Shown in pieces: positions 43,172 through 52,385 of a stretch of 64,000 bases of DNA (positions within the stretch are counted from its first letter, which is position 1; the number at the start of each line of letters is the position of its first letter). The DNA lies in the NCBI GenBank assembly GCA_905182555.1, contig CAJJBX010000013.1, forward strand, positions 1-64,000, read 5' to 3'. The notes under the pieces were generated by a model. It searched no databases, was not told where the DNA came from, and saw nothing but the letters and a program-made list of their open reading frames with translations. Position numbers and translations under genes: made by a program. The stretch comes from an uncultured Ilumatobacter sp. GTDB taxonomy: Bacteria; Actinomycetota; Acidimicrobiia; Acidimicrobiales; Ilumatobacteraceae.

Positions 43172-43425
43172 TTACTTCGATCGCCATTGCACTGTTCGTT
43201 GTCTCCAGCCTGTGCGCCATGACCCGCGTGATCCGGGGGCCTGGCCTTGCCGACCGAGTGATTGCACTCGATGTTGCGCTCGTCGCCCTGATGGGAGCGA
43301 TTGCCACGAAGGCCGCCAGTACCGGGTCGACGACCTACCTGCCGATCGTCGCTGTCGTGGCAATCGTCGGCTTTACCGCAACCGTCGTCATGACGCGCTT
43401 CCTCGAACAGGGGTCCAGCTCGTGA
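43168..43425 (+). CDS. mrpF: MrpF-type antiporter subunit F
   Basis: An 85-residue protein with three transmembrane segments: ITSIAIALFVVSSLCAMTRV, RGPGLADRVIALDVALVALMGAIA and YLPIVAVVAIVGFTATVVMTRFLE. R-G-P-x-x-x-D-R is the MrpF/MnhF signature. Its start overlaps mrpE and its stop overlaps mrpG. Confidence 0.93.
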   Translation: MITSIAIALFVVSSLCAMTRVIRGPGLADRVIALDVALVALMGAIATKAASTGSTTYLPIVAVVAIVGFTATVVMTRFLEQGSSS

Positions 43426-43763
43426 ACCCGATATCGAGTGCACTCATCCTCGGCGGCGCAGTGCTCGCTGTACTGGCCGGCGTCGGCCTTTTGCGCTTCA
43501 AGAGCGCAGCTGCACGGTTCCATTCCGCCGGCAAAGCCAGCCCGATCGCCTTCATCTTCGTCGCCATTGGTGCAGCCCCCGAAGTCGGCCTGTTCGGCGC
43601 GGCGCAACTGGCGGTCGCGGCAGCAGCGCTGGTGTTGACTTTGCCCGCTGCAACCCACCTGTTGTTTAGAGCAACACATCACACCAGCTCGTCGGCCTAT
43701 CTTCGTGACGACGCCCTGACCCGAGACCGAATCAACCAGGCGTCAAAGGAGACCCAGCCGTGA
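43422..43763 (+). CDS. mrpG: MrpG-type antiporter subunit G
   Basis: A 113-residue protein from GTG 43422, overlapping the mrpF stop; the track's start at 43212 lies inside mrpF. Motifs: LGGAVLAVLAGVGLLRFKSAAARFHSAGKASPIAFIFVA, matching the R-F-x-x-x-x-x-R-x-H-x-x-x-K segment of MrpG. The C-terminal part is a short charged tail. It completes the seven-subunit set A-G. Confidence 0.9.
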   Translation: MNPISSALILGGAVLAVLAGVGLLRFKSAAARFHSAGKASPIAFIFVAIGAAPEVGLFGAAQLAVAAAALVLTLPAATHLLFRATHHTSSSAYLRDDALTRDRINQASKETQP

Positions 43764-44119
43764 ACATGCCCAGCACCCGCACCAGCACCCGCACCCGCAC
43801 CCGCACCAGCACCCGGCGCGATCCTGTGCACGCTCCAACGCCCGACTTGCCGTCGTGGACATTCCTCACCAACCACGCCCACGTGATGGTCGCACTCGAT
43901 CGAGACCCCGACCTGCGCCAGCGCGATCTGGCCTATGCCGTCGGCATCACCCAGGGCGCAGTGCAACGTATTCTTGACGAACTCGTCCAGGCCGGATTCT
44001 TACGTCGCGAGAAAGTCGGCCGGCGGAACCACTACGACATCGTCGCCAAAGAGCCGCTCCGACACCCGCTCGAGGCCAAGCACAACATCGGCGAGCTACT
44101 CACCATGCTCCGCGACTAA
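43760..44119 (+). CDS. Winged-helix transcriptional regulator coupled to the mrp antiporter operon
   Basis: The 119-residue protein has a Thr/Arg/Ser-rich N-terminus encoded by a hexanucleotide repeat, then a winged helix: WTFLTNHAHVMVALDRDPDLRQRDLAYAVGITQGAVQRILDELVQAGFLRREKVGRRNHYDIV. This is a MarR/ArsR-like HTH. The GTG start overlaps the mrpG stop, so it is probably co-regulated with the antiporter and may feed back on the inverted repeat at 37771-37810. ATG 43766 is a possible start two codons further in. Confidence 0.82.
   Translation: MNMPSTRTSTRTRTRTSTRRDPVHAPTPDLPSWTFLTNHAHVMVALDRDPDLRQRDLAYAVGITQGAVQRILDELVQAGFLRREKVGRRNHYDIVAKEPLRHPLEAKHNIGELLTMLRD
43770..43815 (+). repeat. Hexanucleotide repeat (CAGCACCCGCAC-type) in the regulator N-terminus
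   Basis: Seven imperfect CAGCAC/CCGCAC units encode Thr-Arg and Thr-Ser pairs right after the start codon of the regulator. Unit number can vary without changing frame. Confidence 0.8.
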
Positions 44120-44146
44120 CTGTCACACTGTGAACGGTCACACTTT

Positions 44147-44194
44147 GGTCAGACCTCAGTGTGACGAGCCGGCCTGTCACACTGTGGTCTGACC
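44147..44194 (+). terminator. Long hairpin at the end of the mrp antiporter operon
   Basis: GGTCAGACCTCAGTGTGAC and GTCACACTGTGGTCTGACC pair at 18 of 19 positions around a 10-base loop. Upstream, CTGTCACACTGTG (44120) and GGTCACACT (44135) are further copies of the same core. It fits a terminator built from the intergenic repeat family. Confidence 0.75.
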
Positions 44195-44308
44195 GCAGCG
44201 CCAGCGTGCAGCGCCACATCGGGCAGAACCAGGCGTGACAGTTGGGCATCGATTCTTGTCATGCAGTCACCCTGTTGCACAAGGTTCTGTCGTACTACTT
44301 TTTGGCGC

Positions 44309-45836
44309 ATGGATGGTCAGCGGCGGAGGCCTCGTGGGCCCAAGCGCACGCGCTCGGTCGTTGGTGATCAGCCGCCGTTTGCACAGCCCCGGATGACAAT
44401 GCCTCCAACGGAAGTGGTGTCTGACGACGAACTCGAAGCCATTCATCTGGCCTCGCTCCGGGTGCTCGCCGAGACCGGCATCGACTTCTTGCACCGCGAG
44501 GCGCGCACGATGCTGGCAGTAGCCGGTGCGAGTGTCGACGGCGACCGCGTGCGGTTCGACGCCGACATGATTGGCGAGTACCTCGCCCACATCCCGAGCG
44601 AGTTCACGCTGCACGGCCGGTTGCCAGGCCGGAACCTGCAAATCGGCGGCAACTGGGTCACCTTTGCATCCGTGGCGAGCGCGCCGAACTACGTCGGTCT
44701 CGACGGGCAGCGGCGCACGGGCGACCGGGCCGGATACCAGGACTTCCTCAAACTCGGGCAGATGCTCAACTCGGTCCACACGTTCGCCGGGTATCCGGTC
44801 GAGCCAGTTGACCTGCACGCATCGATCCGTCACCTCGAAGCCGGCTACGACGCGCACACCCTCACCGACAAGTCGTTCCACATCTACTCACTCGGCCAGC
44901 AGCGCAACCTCGACGGCATCGAAATGGCGCGTCTCTCGCGCGGCGTCGATCATGAGACGTTCGAGCGCGAGCCGAGCCTCTCGTCGATCATCAATGCCTC
45001 GTCGCCACTGCGGTACGACCATCCGATGCTCGAAGGAATCATTCAGATGTCGGCGCGCAACCAGGTGATTATCATCACGCCGTTCACACTTGCCGGCGCC
45101 ATGGCACCAATCACCATGGCGGGCGCTGGTCCAGCAGAACGCCGAGGCGTTAGCCGGGCTGGTCTTCACACAGGTCGTCCGTAAAGGTGCCCCTGCGGTG
45201 TACGGCGGGTTCACGTCGAACGTCGACATGCGCTCGGGCGCGCCAGCGTTCGGCACGCCCGAATATGCCAAGGCGGCCTTGGTCGGCGGGCAGTTAGCCC
45301 GCCGCTACAACCTGCCGTATCGGTCGTCGGCAGTGAGCGCGTCGAACGCCGTCGACGCCCAGGCCGGGTACGAGACAACGTGGGCGTTGTGGGGCGCAAT
45401 CATGGGCGGCGCGAACTTCGTGATGCACGGCGCCGGCTGGATGGAGGGCGGCCTCCACGCGAGCTACGACAAGATGGTCATCGACGCCGACCTGCTGCAC
45501 ATGGTCGGCCAGTTCCTCAAGCCACTCGATCTGAGCGACGATGCGCTCGGCATCGATGCGATCGCAGGGGTCGGTCCGGCGGGCCATTTCTTTGGTGAAG
45601 CCCACACACAGGCGCGCTACCAGACCGAGTTTTACGGCCCGATGGTGAGCGACTGGCGCAACTGGGAAACATGGACCGAGGCCGGTTCGCCCACCGCCAA
45701 CACCCGCGCCAACGCACTCGCCCGAGAGATCATCGAACAGTACGAACCGCCTCCCATGGACGACGCAATCCGAGCCGAACTGCGCGATTTTGTCGACCGC
45801 CGAATCAACGAAGGCGGCGTCGAAACCGATTTCTAG
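44309..45836 (+). CDS. Trimethylamine methyltransferase (MttB)-family protein, apparent frameshift
   Basis: From ATG 44309 the protein has the MttB basic leader (MDGQRRRPRGPKRTRS), then ELEAIHLASLRVLAETGIDF and NVGL-type barrel segments, to PFTLAGAMAPITMAG. It resumes one frame later with ALVQQNAEALAGLVFTQVVR and runs to 45836 (MHGAGWMEGGLHASYDKMVI). One surplus base near 45119-45125 (a GGG run) would explain it. There is no in-frame amber codon, so this is a non-pyrrolysine MttB homologue; characterised members demethylate glycine betaine, carnitine or proline betaine onto a corrinoid protein. The dimethylglycine-dehydrogenase-like gene follows after 30 bases. Confidence 0.85.
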
Positions 45837-45866
45837 AAACTCTCAGACGGTCACAGGAGCAGAACC

Positions 45867-48371
45867 ATGAAGACACAGGCACAGGTAGTGGTGATTGGCG
45901 GCGGGGTCGTGGGCGCGTCAGTGCTGTATCACCTGACGTTGGCGGGCTGGACCGACGTGATGATGGTCGAGCGCCGCGAGCTCACTCACGGATCCACGTG
46001 GCACTCGGCGGGCGGCATGCACACCCTCAACGGCGACCCGAACGTTGCTGCGCTCCAGCGGTACACCGTCGAGCTGTACGACAAGATCCAAGCCGAGTCA
46101 GGCCGCGACTGCGGCATTCACATGACTGGCGGCCTGCAGCTTGCTGACACGCCCGAGCGGATGGACTATCTCCGGATGGCCCACGCCCGCGGTCGGTACC
46201 TCGGCATGGAGACCGAGCTGGTGTCGCCCAAGGAGGCCCACGAGCTGGTGCCGTTCCTTGATCCGAAGTACTTCGTCGGAGCGATGTACGACAAGCACGA
46301 AGGCCACGTTGACCCGTCGGGCGTCACCCACGCCTATGCCGAGTGCGCTCAGCAACGCGGCGCTGAGATCAACAAGTACGTGTGGGTGCACGACATCACG
46401 CGCGCCGCCGACGGAACGTGGGATTTACACGTGCACGACACGCGTCAAAATCAAGACCTCGGGATTATCAACTGCGAGCACTTCGTCAACGCTGGCGGCT
46501 TGTGGGCCCGTGAGGTCGGTCGGATGACTGGGCTCGAGTTGCCGATCCTGGCCATGGAGCACATGTACCTGATCACCGAAGAGGTACCGCAGCTGGAGGA
46601 ATGGCGACAGTCATCGAAAATGTCTGGCTTCCACGTCGTCGATCTTGGCGGCGAGATGTACATGCGCGAAGAGGGCAACTCACTGCTGCTCGGGACCTAC
46701 GAGCGCAAGGGCGTGCCGTGGGCGCCACATCAGACCGACTGGAGTTTCGGTGCACAGCTTCTGACGCCCGATTTAGAACGCATCGGCGAGAACCTCGAGG
46801 TCGGCTTCAACCACTTCCCGATCTTCCAAGAGATTGGCATCAAAGACACGATCAACGGGCCGTTCACTTTCGCGCCGGACGGCAACCCGCTGATCGGACC
46901 GGTCAAGGGCCAGCCCGGCCACTGGCTGGCGTGCGGCGTGATGGCTGGGCTCAGCCAGGGCGGCGGCGTCGGGCTGAGTATGGCGAACTGGATGACCGAG
47001 GGCGACCCCGGCTTCGACATCTGGGGCATGGACAACGCTCGCTTCGGCGACTGGGCAACCCCGCGCTACACGAACTCCAAAGTGCGCGAGAACTACGGGC
47101 GGCGTTTCAGGATCACGTTCCCTAACGAGGAGTTGCCTGATGCTCGCGAGCACATGCAGTCGCCAATCCACGACCGACTCGAATCGCACAACGCGGTGTG
47201 GGGCGCGTCGTATGGCCTCGAAGTAGCGCTGTGGTTCCAGACCCACGGCAAGGCAGAAGAAAACGTGACCTTCCGACGTTCAAACGCGTTCGATGTGGTG
47301 GCCGAAGAAGTGGCCGCTGTGCGCAACGGCGTCGGCATTTTCGAGACAACGGGCTACGCCAAGTACGAGGTGACTGGCACCGGTGCTCGGGCGTGGCTCG
47401 ACGGCTTGCTCACCAATAACATTCCGCCGGCCGGCCGCCTGGCATTGACGCCCATGCTCAACCACCAGGGCAAGATCATTGGCGACTTCACCGTGGGGTG
47501 TCTGACCGATGCGTTGGGCGACGAACGGTTCATGATCTTCGGCTCGGGCGCAGCCCAGCAGTATCACGAGCGCTGGTTCCGTGAGCAGCTTCGAGTCGCA
47601 TCACCAGCAGGCGGCGACGTGAGCCTGCGGGTGTGCGGCAACGAGCTCACGGGGCTGTCGATCGCTGGTCCGAACGCTCGTGTGGTGCTCGACGAGCTCA
47701 CCGACTTCGACGTGAGCAACGACGAGTTCGGCTTCCTCGACTTCCGCCAAACCTGGGTCGGCAGCGTCCCATGCATGGTCGGGCGAGTGACCTTCACTGG
47801 TGACCTCGGCTACGAGATCTGGTGTGCCGCGAGCTTTCAACAGCAACTGTTCGACACGCTTTCTGAGGCCGGTCGACCGCACCGCATGCGGCTATTTGGC
47901 CTGCGTGCACTCGACTCGATGCGCCTCGACAAGGGGTGGGGCTCATGGGGCACCGAGTACCGCCCGATCTATGACCCGTATGAGGCAAACATGGGCTGGA
48001 TGGTCCGCCTTGGCGATGAGTCCAAGAGCGACTTCGTCGGCCGCAACGCTGCAGAAGCTGCCAAACAGGCCGGGCCGAAGCGCAAGCTAGTGCTGTTTGA
48101 GATGGACGCAGGAACCGGCGATGAGGCGGCCGATTGCATTGGCAACGAACCAATTTGGCACAACGGTCCCGACGGCAACGCCGTGGTTGGTTGGGTCACG
48201 TCGGGCGGCTACGCACACCACAGCGAGAAGTCGATCGCGATGGGCTACGTGCCTGCCGTTCACGCAACCAGTGACGGGCCGTGGGAGATCGAGGTCCTCG
48301 GCGTAATGCGGTCGGCGACACGCCTGACTGAGGCGCCCTTTGACCCGTCCGGCGCCCGCATGCGCAGCTGA
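45867..48371 (+). CDS. Dimethylglycine/sarcosine dehydrogenase-like flavoprotein with GcvT domain
   Basis: The 834-residue protein: an N-terminal FAD/DAO domain (QVVVIGGGVVGASVLYHLTLAGW, LTHGSTWHSAGGMHTL with the conserved His region), FAD-dependent oxidoreductase core to about 430, then FAO_M and GcvT aminomethyltransferase domains (GVGIFETTGYAKYEVTGTGA, YEIWCAASFQQQLF, LFGLRALDSMRLDKGWGSWG). It oxidises an N-methyl group and may hand the formaldehyde equivalent to tetrahydrofolate. AGGAG precedes ATG 45867. With the MttB-type gene it forms a likely betaine or methylated-glycine degradation unit. Confidence 0.92.
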   Translation: MKTQAQVVVIGGGVVGASVLYHLTLAGWTDVMMVERRELTHGSTWHSAGGMHTLNGDPNVAALQRYTVELYDKIQAESGRDCGIHMTGGLQLADTPERMDYLRMAHARGRYLGMETELVSPKEAHELVPFLDPKYFVGAMYDKHEGHVDPSGVTHAYAECAQQRGAEINKYVWVHDITRAADGTWDLHVHDTRQNQDLGIINCEHFVNAGGLWAREVGRMTGLELPILAMEHMYLITEEVPQLEEWRQSSKMSGFHVVDLGGEMYMREEGNSLLLGTYERKGVPWAPHQTDWSFGAQLLTPDLERIGENLEVGFNHFPIFQEIGIKDTINGPFTFAPDGNPLIGPVKGQPGHWLACGVMAGLSQGGGVGLSMANWMTEGDPGFDIWGMDNARFGDWATPRYTNSKVRENYGRRFRITFPNEELPDAREHMQSPIHDRLESHNAVWGASYGLEVALWFQTHGKAEENVTFRRSNAFDVVAEEVAAVRNGVGIFETTGYAKYEVTGTGARAWLDGLLTNNIPPAGRLALTPMLNHQGKIIGDFTVGCLTDALGDERFMIFGSGAAQQYHERWFREQLRVASPAGGDVSLRVCGNELTGLSIAGPNARVVLDELTDFDVSNDEFGFLDFRQTWVGSVPCMVGRVTFTGDLGYEIWCAASFQQQLFDTLSEAGRPHRMRLFGLRALDSMRLDKGWGSWGTEYRPIYDPYEANMGWMVRLGDESKSDFVGRNAAEAAKQAGPKRKLVLFEMDAGTGDEAADCIGNEPIWHNGPDGNAVVGWVTSGGYAHHSEKSIAMGYVPAVHATSDGPWEIEVLGVMRSATRLTEAPFDPSGARMRS

Positions 48372-48478
48372 TCACCCAAGGTTCACCCCAAGCCGGCGAT
48401 CATTCGGTGACCGTTCAATCGTTGATGAGATTCGTTCCGGCATGAGCCACAGCAGCAGCAACAACGCCGACCCTGGCC

Positions 48479-48770
48479 CGGACAGAGCGACTGGAACCTC
48501 GACAAATACTGCGCTGCGATCCGCGAAGCGATCGACGCTGCATTGGAGATCACCGGCGCGACTGACCTGAGCACTCTTGGTCCGCAACCGGCTCTTGGGG
48601 TTGGGCAACGGCTCGGCAGTTGTGAGACTGCGGGAATGACGAGTTCTGACACCGAGATCCTCGACGCCCTGCCGACGGTCTTGACCATTTGGGTGCTTTG
48701 CCTTTGGATCTTTCTGTTCGGATCGCTGGAGACAGCGGGACGCCTGCGGCTCTTTCCGACGCAGCTGTAG
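48479..48770 (+). pseudogene. Possible gene fragment left of the AT-rich island
   Basis: The frame reads PGQSDWNLDKYCAAIREAID, AALEITGATDLST and later MTSSDTEILDALPTVLTIWV, LCLWIFLFGSLETA, ending TTPTQL-like at 48770. The first stretch looks like genuine protein but has no start codon in frame; an ATG at 48442 is one frame away. No family recognised. It may be a frameshifted remnant. Confidence 0.35.
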
Positions 48771-48903
48771 CTAAAGCTTATAGTGATCTTGCGGGCGGGC
48801 TGATTGCATCAAATATTGCATAAATAAGGCCAAAGCAGCACATTTATTAATCTAGATTTAGAATTACAATTAATTAAAAGTAAAAAAGTTATCAAATATT
48901 TTG
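48771..48903. other. Very AT-rich island
   Basis: From about 48820 to 48900 nearly all bases are A or T (for example ATTTATTAATCTAGATTTAG), against a strongly GC-rich background. No ORF or RNA gene is visible. ATCAAATATT occurs at 48808-48817 and again at 48891-48900, flanking it. To the right, GC-rich coding sequence restarts at once. Confidence 0.7.
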
Positions 48904-48952
48904 GTGGCTCGTCACCAACGAGGTCGCGTGCGTCGACGATGCCGGCCAGGTC

Positions 48953-50683
48953 ATGGGCCTACTCGAAGTCGAGAGCCTCGACGACGTCCACGACTCGCTT
49001 GTACTCCCTGACCCCGTGGCCGAGTCGCTCCGACCTGGTTGGGTATCGGTGACGCTGCGCGACGGTGCGACGCATTGGAGCCTCTCCGATGGTCCAGCAG
49101 CACCGACCGCTGGCCAGATCGCTGCTGCACAGGCCGGATTCCAGGCAACCCTCAACGACCCGCGCAACGCCGAGTTCTCGGTCGCGGCGCGGGTCTCCGT
49201 GCCCGTGGGGTTGGAACGCGCAACCGACACGTCTGCACTGCTCGAAGCCATCGCAATCGATCGATCGGCCTTCGCCGACGCGCCGATGCCACCCGTGACC
49301 ACGTTGTTCGAGGCCGCAGGCTTTGAGGTTCGAGACCGTGACGTGGCGATGCCCGGCTTCGACTGGGACGCGCTTGCCACCTGGCGCACGTCGAACATTG
49401 CCGCGCTGCTCTTCGAGCTGACTGAGACGCAGACCAAGGCGTACCGGGCGCTGACTGCGGCATTCGCGCAGTGGCGGGCCAGCAACACGGTCAACGACGC
49501 GAGCAGCGAGGCGGGAGCCATTGCTGATCTTTTTGCTGACATCAAAGTCATCGAGGCATTCAGCACCGGCCCGCAGCCGCAAATGGTTGCACTGCCCGGC
49601 CAGATGGCGGACACGGCAGCAGCACATCTCAGTTTCGTCGAGGCGCTCGTTGAGGCCGGCGCGGCGAGCAACGACATCACCGCCTTCCGTGTTCGCTGCC
49701 TCGACCGGGTGGGTCGCCCACTCGATGCAATCGCCGTGCTCGATGAGGTCACCGAGTCGACTGAGGCCAAGCAACTCCTGCTCGCAGCGGCCGAGTTCGC
49801 CGCAGATCGCAGCGATGCCACGGTTGCATATGCGCTGCTGCAGCGCGCCGGTGCGTTGGACCACCTGGCATCGATCAAGGGCGAGGCCGAAACACATACG
49901 CCCGACCTGGAGCTGCTGTTTGAGATCGAGCCGTTCGCCATGACGCGCCCAAAGGCCGTGGCCGATCGGAACGACCCCTGCCCCTGCGGATCGGGCAAAA
50001 AGTTCAAGAAGTGCCACATCAACGATCAGCCGATGCACGGGCTCGAATATCGGGCGCCGTGGGTGCACGGCAAAGCCATGCGCTTTGGGCGCGCACGTAA
50101 TGCTGCGCTGATCGAGACCCTGGCCGACGCTGTCTGCGCACATGTCGACGACGGTGAAATCGTCGAGCAGATGCGGTTCTCGCCGTTCATTGCCGACGTC
50201 GCCCTGCACGAAGGTGGCAACTTCGCGCGCTTCCTGGAGGCGCGACAGGAGCTGCTTCCAGCCGACGAGTTCGAGTTGGCGACGCAGTGGGCTGCGATCG
50301 ATCGCGGCGTGTTCGAGATCGTGAAGCTCGCCGGTCAACGGGTCGAGCTGCGCAACATCGTGACCGACATACGGATCACCGTTGGCGAGATGGAGTCGGG
50401 CTCGGGCATCGAAACGGGCGATTTGATGATCGGCCGTCCACTTCCGGTCGGCGACGGTTGGCGTGCGTTCGGTGGCTTCATGCCGTGCGATCCGTCGATC
50501 GTGGAAAATGTCGTCGCCGCGATCGAGGCGCGTGACGCCCTCGGTATTGCCGGTCTGATCGGTGATCAGCTCGCGCCGACCCACGACGACCTGATGAGTC
50601 AACTCGGACTCGAGGGCCTGGGCCTCGACGGCCTCGACCTCGAAGCGCTCGGCCTCGACGAGGCAGACCTCGCAGACGAGTAG
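48953..50683 (+). CDS. SEC-C motif protein, N-terminus apparently missing
   Basis: The 576-residue reading has the SEC-C zinc motif RNDPCPCGSGKKFKKCHIND near residue 345, preceded by a helical, tetratricopeptide-like region (RVGRPLDAIAVLDEVTEST, LLLAAAEFAADRSDATVAYALLQRAG) and followed by about 210 residues of unknown fold and an acidic Leu/Asp-Gly tail (GLEGLGLDGLDLEALGLDEADLADE). Coding-type sequence continues upstream of ATG 48953 (FWWLVTNEVACVDDAGQVMG) to about 48903, then stops at the AT-rich island. No start lies there, so the gene has probably lost its first part. Function unknown. Confidence 0.78.
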   Translation: MGLLEVESLDDVHDSLVLPDPVAESLRPGWVSVTLRDGATHWSLSDGPAAPTAGQIAAAQAGFQATLNDPRNAEFSVAARVSVPVGLERATDTSALLEAIAIDRSAFADAPMPPVTTLFEAAGFEVRDRDVAMPGFDWDALATWRTSNIAALLFELTETQTKAYRALTAAFAQWRASNTVNDASSEAGAIADLFADIKVIEAFSTGPQPQMVALPGQMADTAAAHLSFVEALVEAGAASNDITAFRVRCLDRVGRPLDAIAVLDEVTESTEAKQLLLAAAEFAADRSDATVAYALLQRAGALDHLASIKGEAETHTPDLELLFEIEPFAMTRPKAVADRNDPCPCGSGKKFKKCHINDQPMHGLEYRAPWVHGKAMRFGRARNAALIETLADAVCAHVDDGEIVEQMRFSPFIADVALHEGGNFARFLEARQELLPADEFELATQWAAIDRGVFEIVKLAGQRVELRNIVTDIRITVGEMESGSGIETGDLMIGRPLPVGDGWRAFGGFMPCDPSIVENVVAAIEARDALGIAGLIGDQLAPTHDDLMSQLGLEGLGLDGLDLEALGLDEADLADE

Positions 50684-50718
50684 GACGCGGGCAGCGGCGG
50701 CCCGCTCTTCGATGGCTG

Positions 50719-52104
50719 CTACCTGCCGGCTGCGTCAAGTTCGGCGACGTACTGCTCGAGCTTTGCAAGGGCGGGCTCGGCGTGGGCGAGCGCGCTCATC
50801 ATCACGTTGATCAACTCGTCACTCGGCGCGTCGGCCGAGCTGAATCCGTCGAGGCGACTGTTGGCCAGCCACGCCTGGAGAGCCGGGTCGGCACCCCAGT
50901 TCGCGCTGTTCAGCGAGTTGCCGTGGGCGGTGCGGATCCAGTCGGTGGCGGCGTCAGGGTGGGGCACAACACCGCAGAGACGGTTCTTCTCGTCGGCCGT
51001 TTCGTACACCACTTCGCAGTGTGCGATGAATGCAGCGCTGAAGACCTGCTGGCAGTGCCGGACGGTCTGGAGCGTAATGCTGGTGGCCTCGAACACCTGC
51101 TTCGGCGGGCGGCGTTCGAGGCCATCAGCGGTGCAGTCGATGTGGGCGGTGTCGCCGCTCGTGGGAACCACTCCGTTGTCGAGGACGATCTGATCGATGT
51201 CGATGCGTTGCACCCGGCCAAGGCGGACAACGTCGGTGATCCGACGAAGCTGAGTGATTTCCTCCTGCGTGATTGTCGAGCAGCGGTACATCGTTGGTTC
51301 GACGTCGGTGGTGAGGCGGAGCAGAATGCCGTCGGCTTCGAGCCGGCAGAACAGGTCAGCGATTGAGTCAGACTCGGCGATGTGCCTGAACTGGGTGATG
51401 AACCGTTCGGCGGTGCCCTCGAAGAAATCTCCAGGCTGGATGGTTTTGCGGTCGATGTACCAGGAGTCGCGCGGCATGATCCAGCGAATCTGGTCCGGAT
51501 CGACGCCGTTACGCAGCAGCCAGAGGCAGGCATCAGCACCGGTCTTGCCAGCGCCGATGATCGTGTAGCCGCCCGCCGGCTGACTCAGCTTGGGGAGGTT
51601 ATTGAGCGGCGTGCAGCGCACTCCGTCAGCGACGTCGTACACGGGCGGACGCTGCGACGGGACCGTCACGTTCATGTAGGTGGCATCGACCAGCGTCGCC
51701 GCGTTGACGCTGGTCCGTATGCCCGTCGTGAGCGACACGAGGTCGCCGGTTGCGGGTTCGTACTCGGTCATCGGGAGGTATGTGACACGGCCCGATGGGA
51801 GGAAATCACGATGCATCAGGTGGTCGTAGTAGGCCAGCACCTCGGCACCCGTCGCGAGTTCGTACAGGCCGGCATTCCAACCAACGGCGTCTTTCACATC
51901 GTTGCCGAGCGGACGGGAGTTCACCCCATAGAACGCCGACGGCTGATGCAGCCGGACAAATGGATAAGCGTCGTTCCAGTGTCCACCGGGTCGACTCTGC
52001 CGGTCAACAATCGTGAGCGTTGCTTCGGGCATTTCGTTGAGGATGGTGTCGGCAAACGCCATCCCCATCGCTCCAGCGCCGATGATCAAGTAATCCGTGT
52101 CCAT
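50719..52104 (-). CDS. NAD(P)/FAD-dependent monooxygenase-like oxidoreductase
   Basis: A 461-residue flavoprotein from ATG 52104 (MDTDYLIIGAGAMGMAFADT), with GGHWNDAYPFVRLHQPSAFYG and a second nucleotide-binding motif GGYTIIGAGKTGADACLWLL. The layout resembles flavin-containing monooxygenases but the fingerprint F-x-G-x-x-x-H is not visible. Later segments (VRHCQQVFSAAFIAHCEVVYE) are family-typical for hypothetical actinobacterial members. Substrate unknown. The track's start at 52191 adds 29 residues with no support. It is convergent with the SEC-C gene. Confidence 0.82.
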   Translation of the reverse strand: MDTDYLIIGAGAMGMAFADTILNEMPEATLTIVDRQSRPGGHWNDAYPFVRLHQPSAFYGVNSRPLGNDVKDAVGWNAGLYELATGAEVLAYYDHLMHRDFLPSGRVTYLPMTEYEPATGDLVSLTTGIRTSVNAATLVDATYMNVTVPSQRPPVYDVADGVRCTPLNNLPKLSQPAGGYTIIGAGKTGADACLWLLRNGVDPDQIRWIMPRDSWYIDRKTIQPGDFFEGTAERFITQFRHIAESDSIADLFCRLEADGILLRLTTDVEPTMYRCSTITQEEITQLRRITDVVRLGRVQRIDIDQIVLDNGVVPTSGDTAHIDCTADGLERRPPKQVFEATSITLQTVRHCQQVFSAAFIAHCEVVYETADEKNRLCGVVPHPDAATDWIRTAHGNSLNSANWGADPALQAWLANSRLDGFSSADAPSDELINVMMSALAHAEPALAKLEQYVAELDAAGR

Positions 52105-52385
52105 GGCCCAGTGTCGCGCAGCGGGGCTATCTCCGGACAGTCTTGTAGAAATGCAAGAGGGTCTTTCGGCAATCGGGGTCATCCCCTTCATTCGGCGTGA
52201 AACCCCTCATCAGCACACAAGCAAAACAGCACTTTGAATACTCCGGGCGCCGACGCTCGCCAGGGTATGGTCGATTGAACGTCACGCCAAACGAAGGCCA
52301 ATCCATCTCAGATGGAAGCTCATTCCCAGACAAATCCCCTACAGCAGCCGGTCGCGGCGACCGGTCTCGAAAGCGTTCCAAGGGA
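52105..52385. other. Intergenic stretch without recognised gene
   Basis: About 280 bases between the oxidoreductase start and the EAL-like remnant. The ORF here is the unsupported front part of the remnant's frame. No clear promoter, RNA or repeat was identified. Confidence 0.35.

Noticed and set aside
48808-48900. Insertion sequence based on the 10 bp direct repeat
   Set aside because: The enclosed segment is only 73 bases, with no transposase or terminal inverted repeats.
48959-50602. 547-residue minus-strand ORF opposite the SEC-C gene
   Set aside because: It is the antisense shadow of a gene with a clear SEC-C zinc motif; the shadow has no domain.
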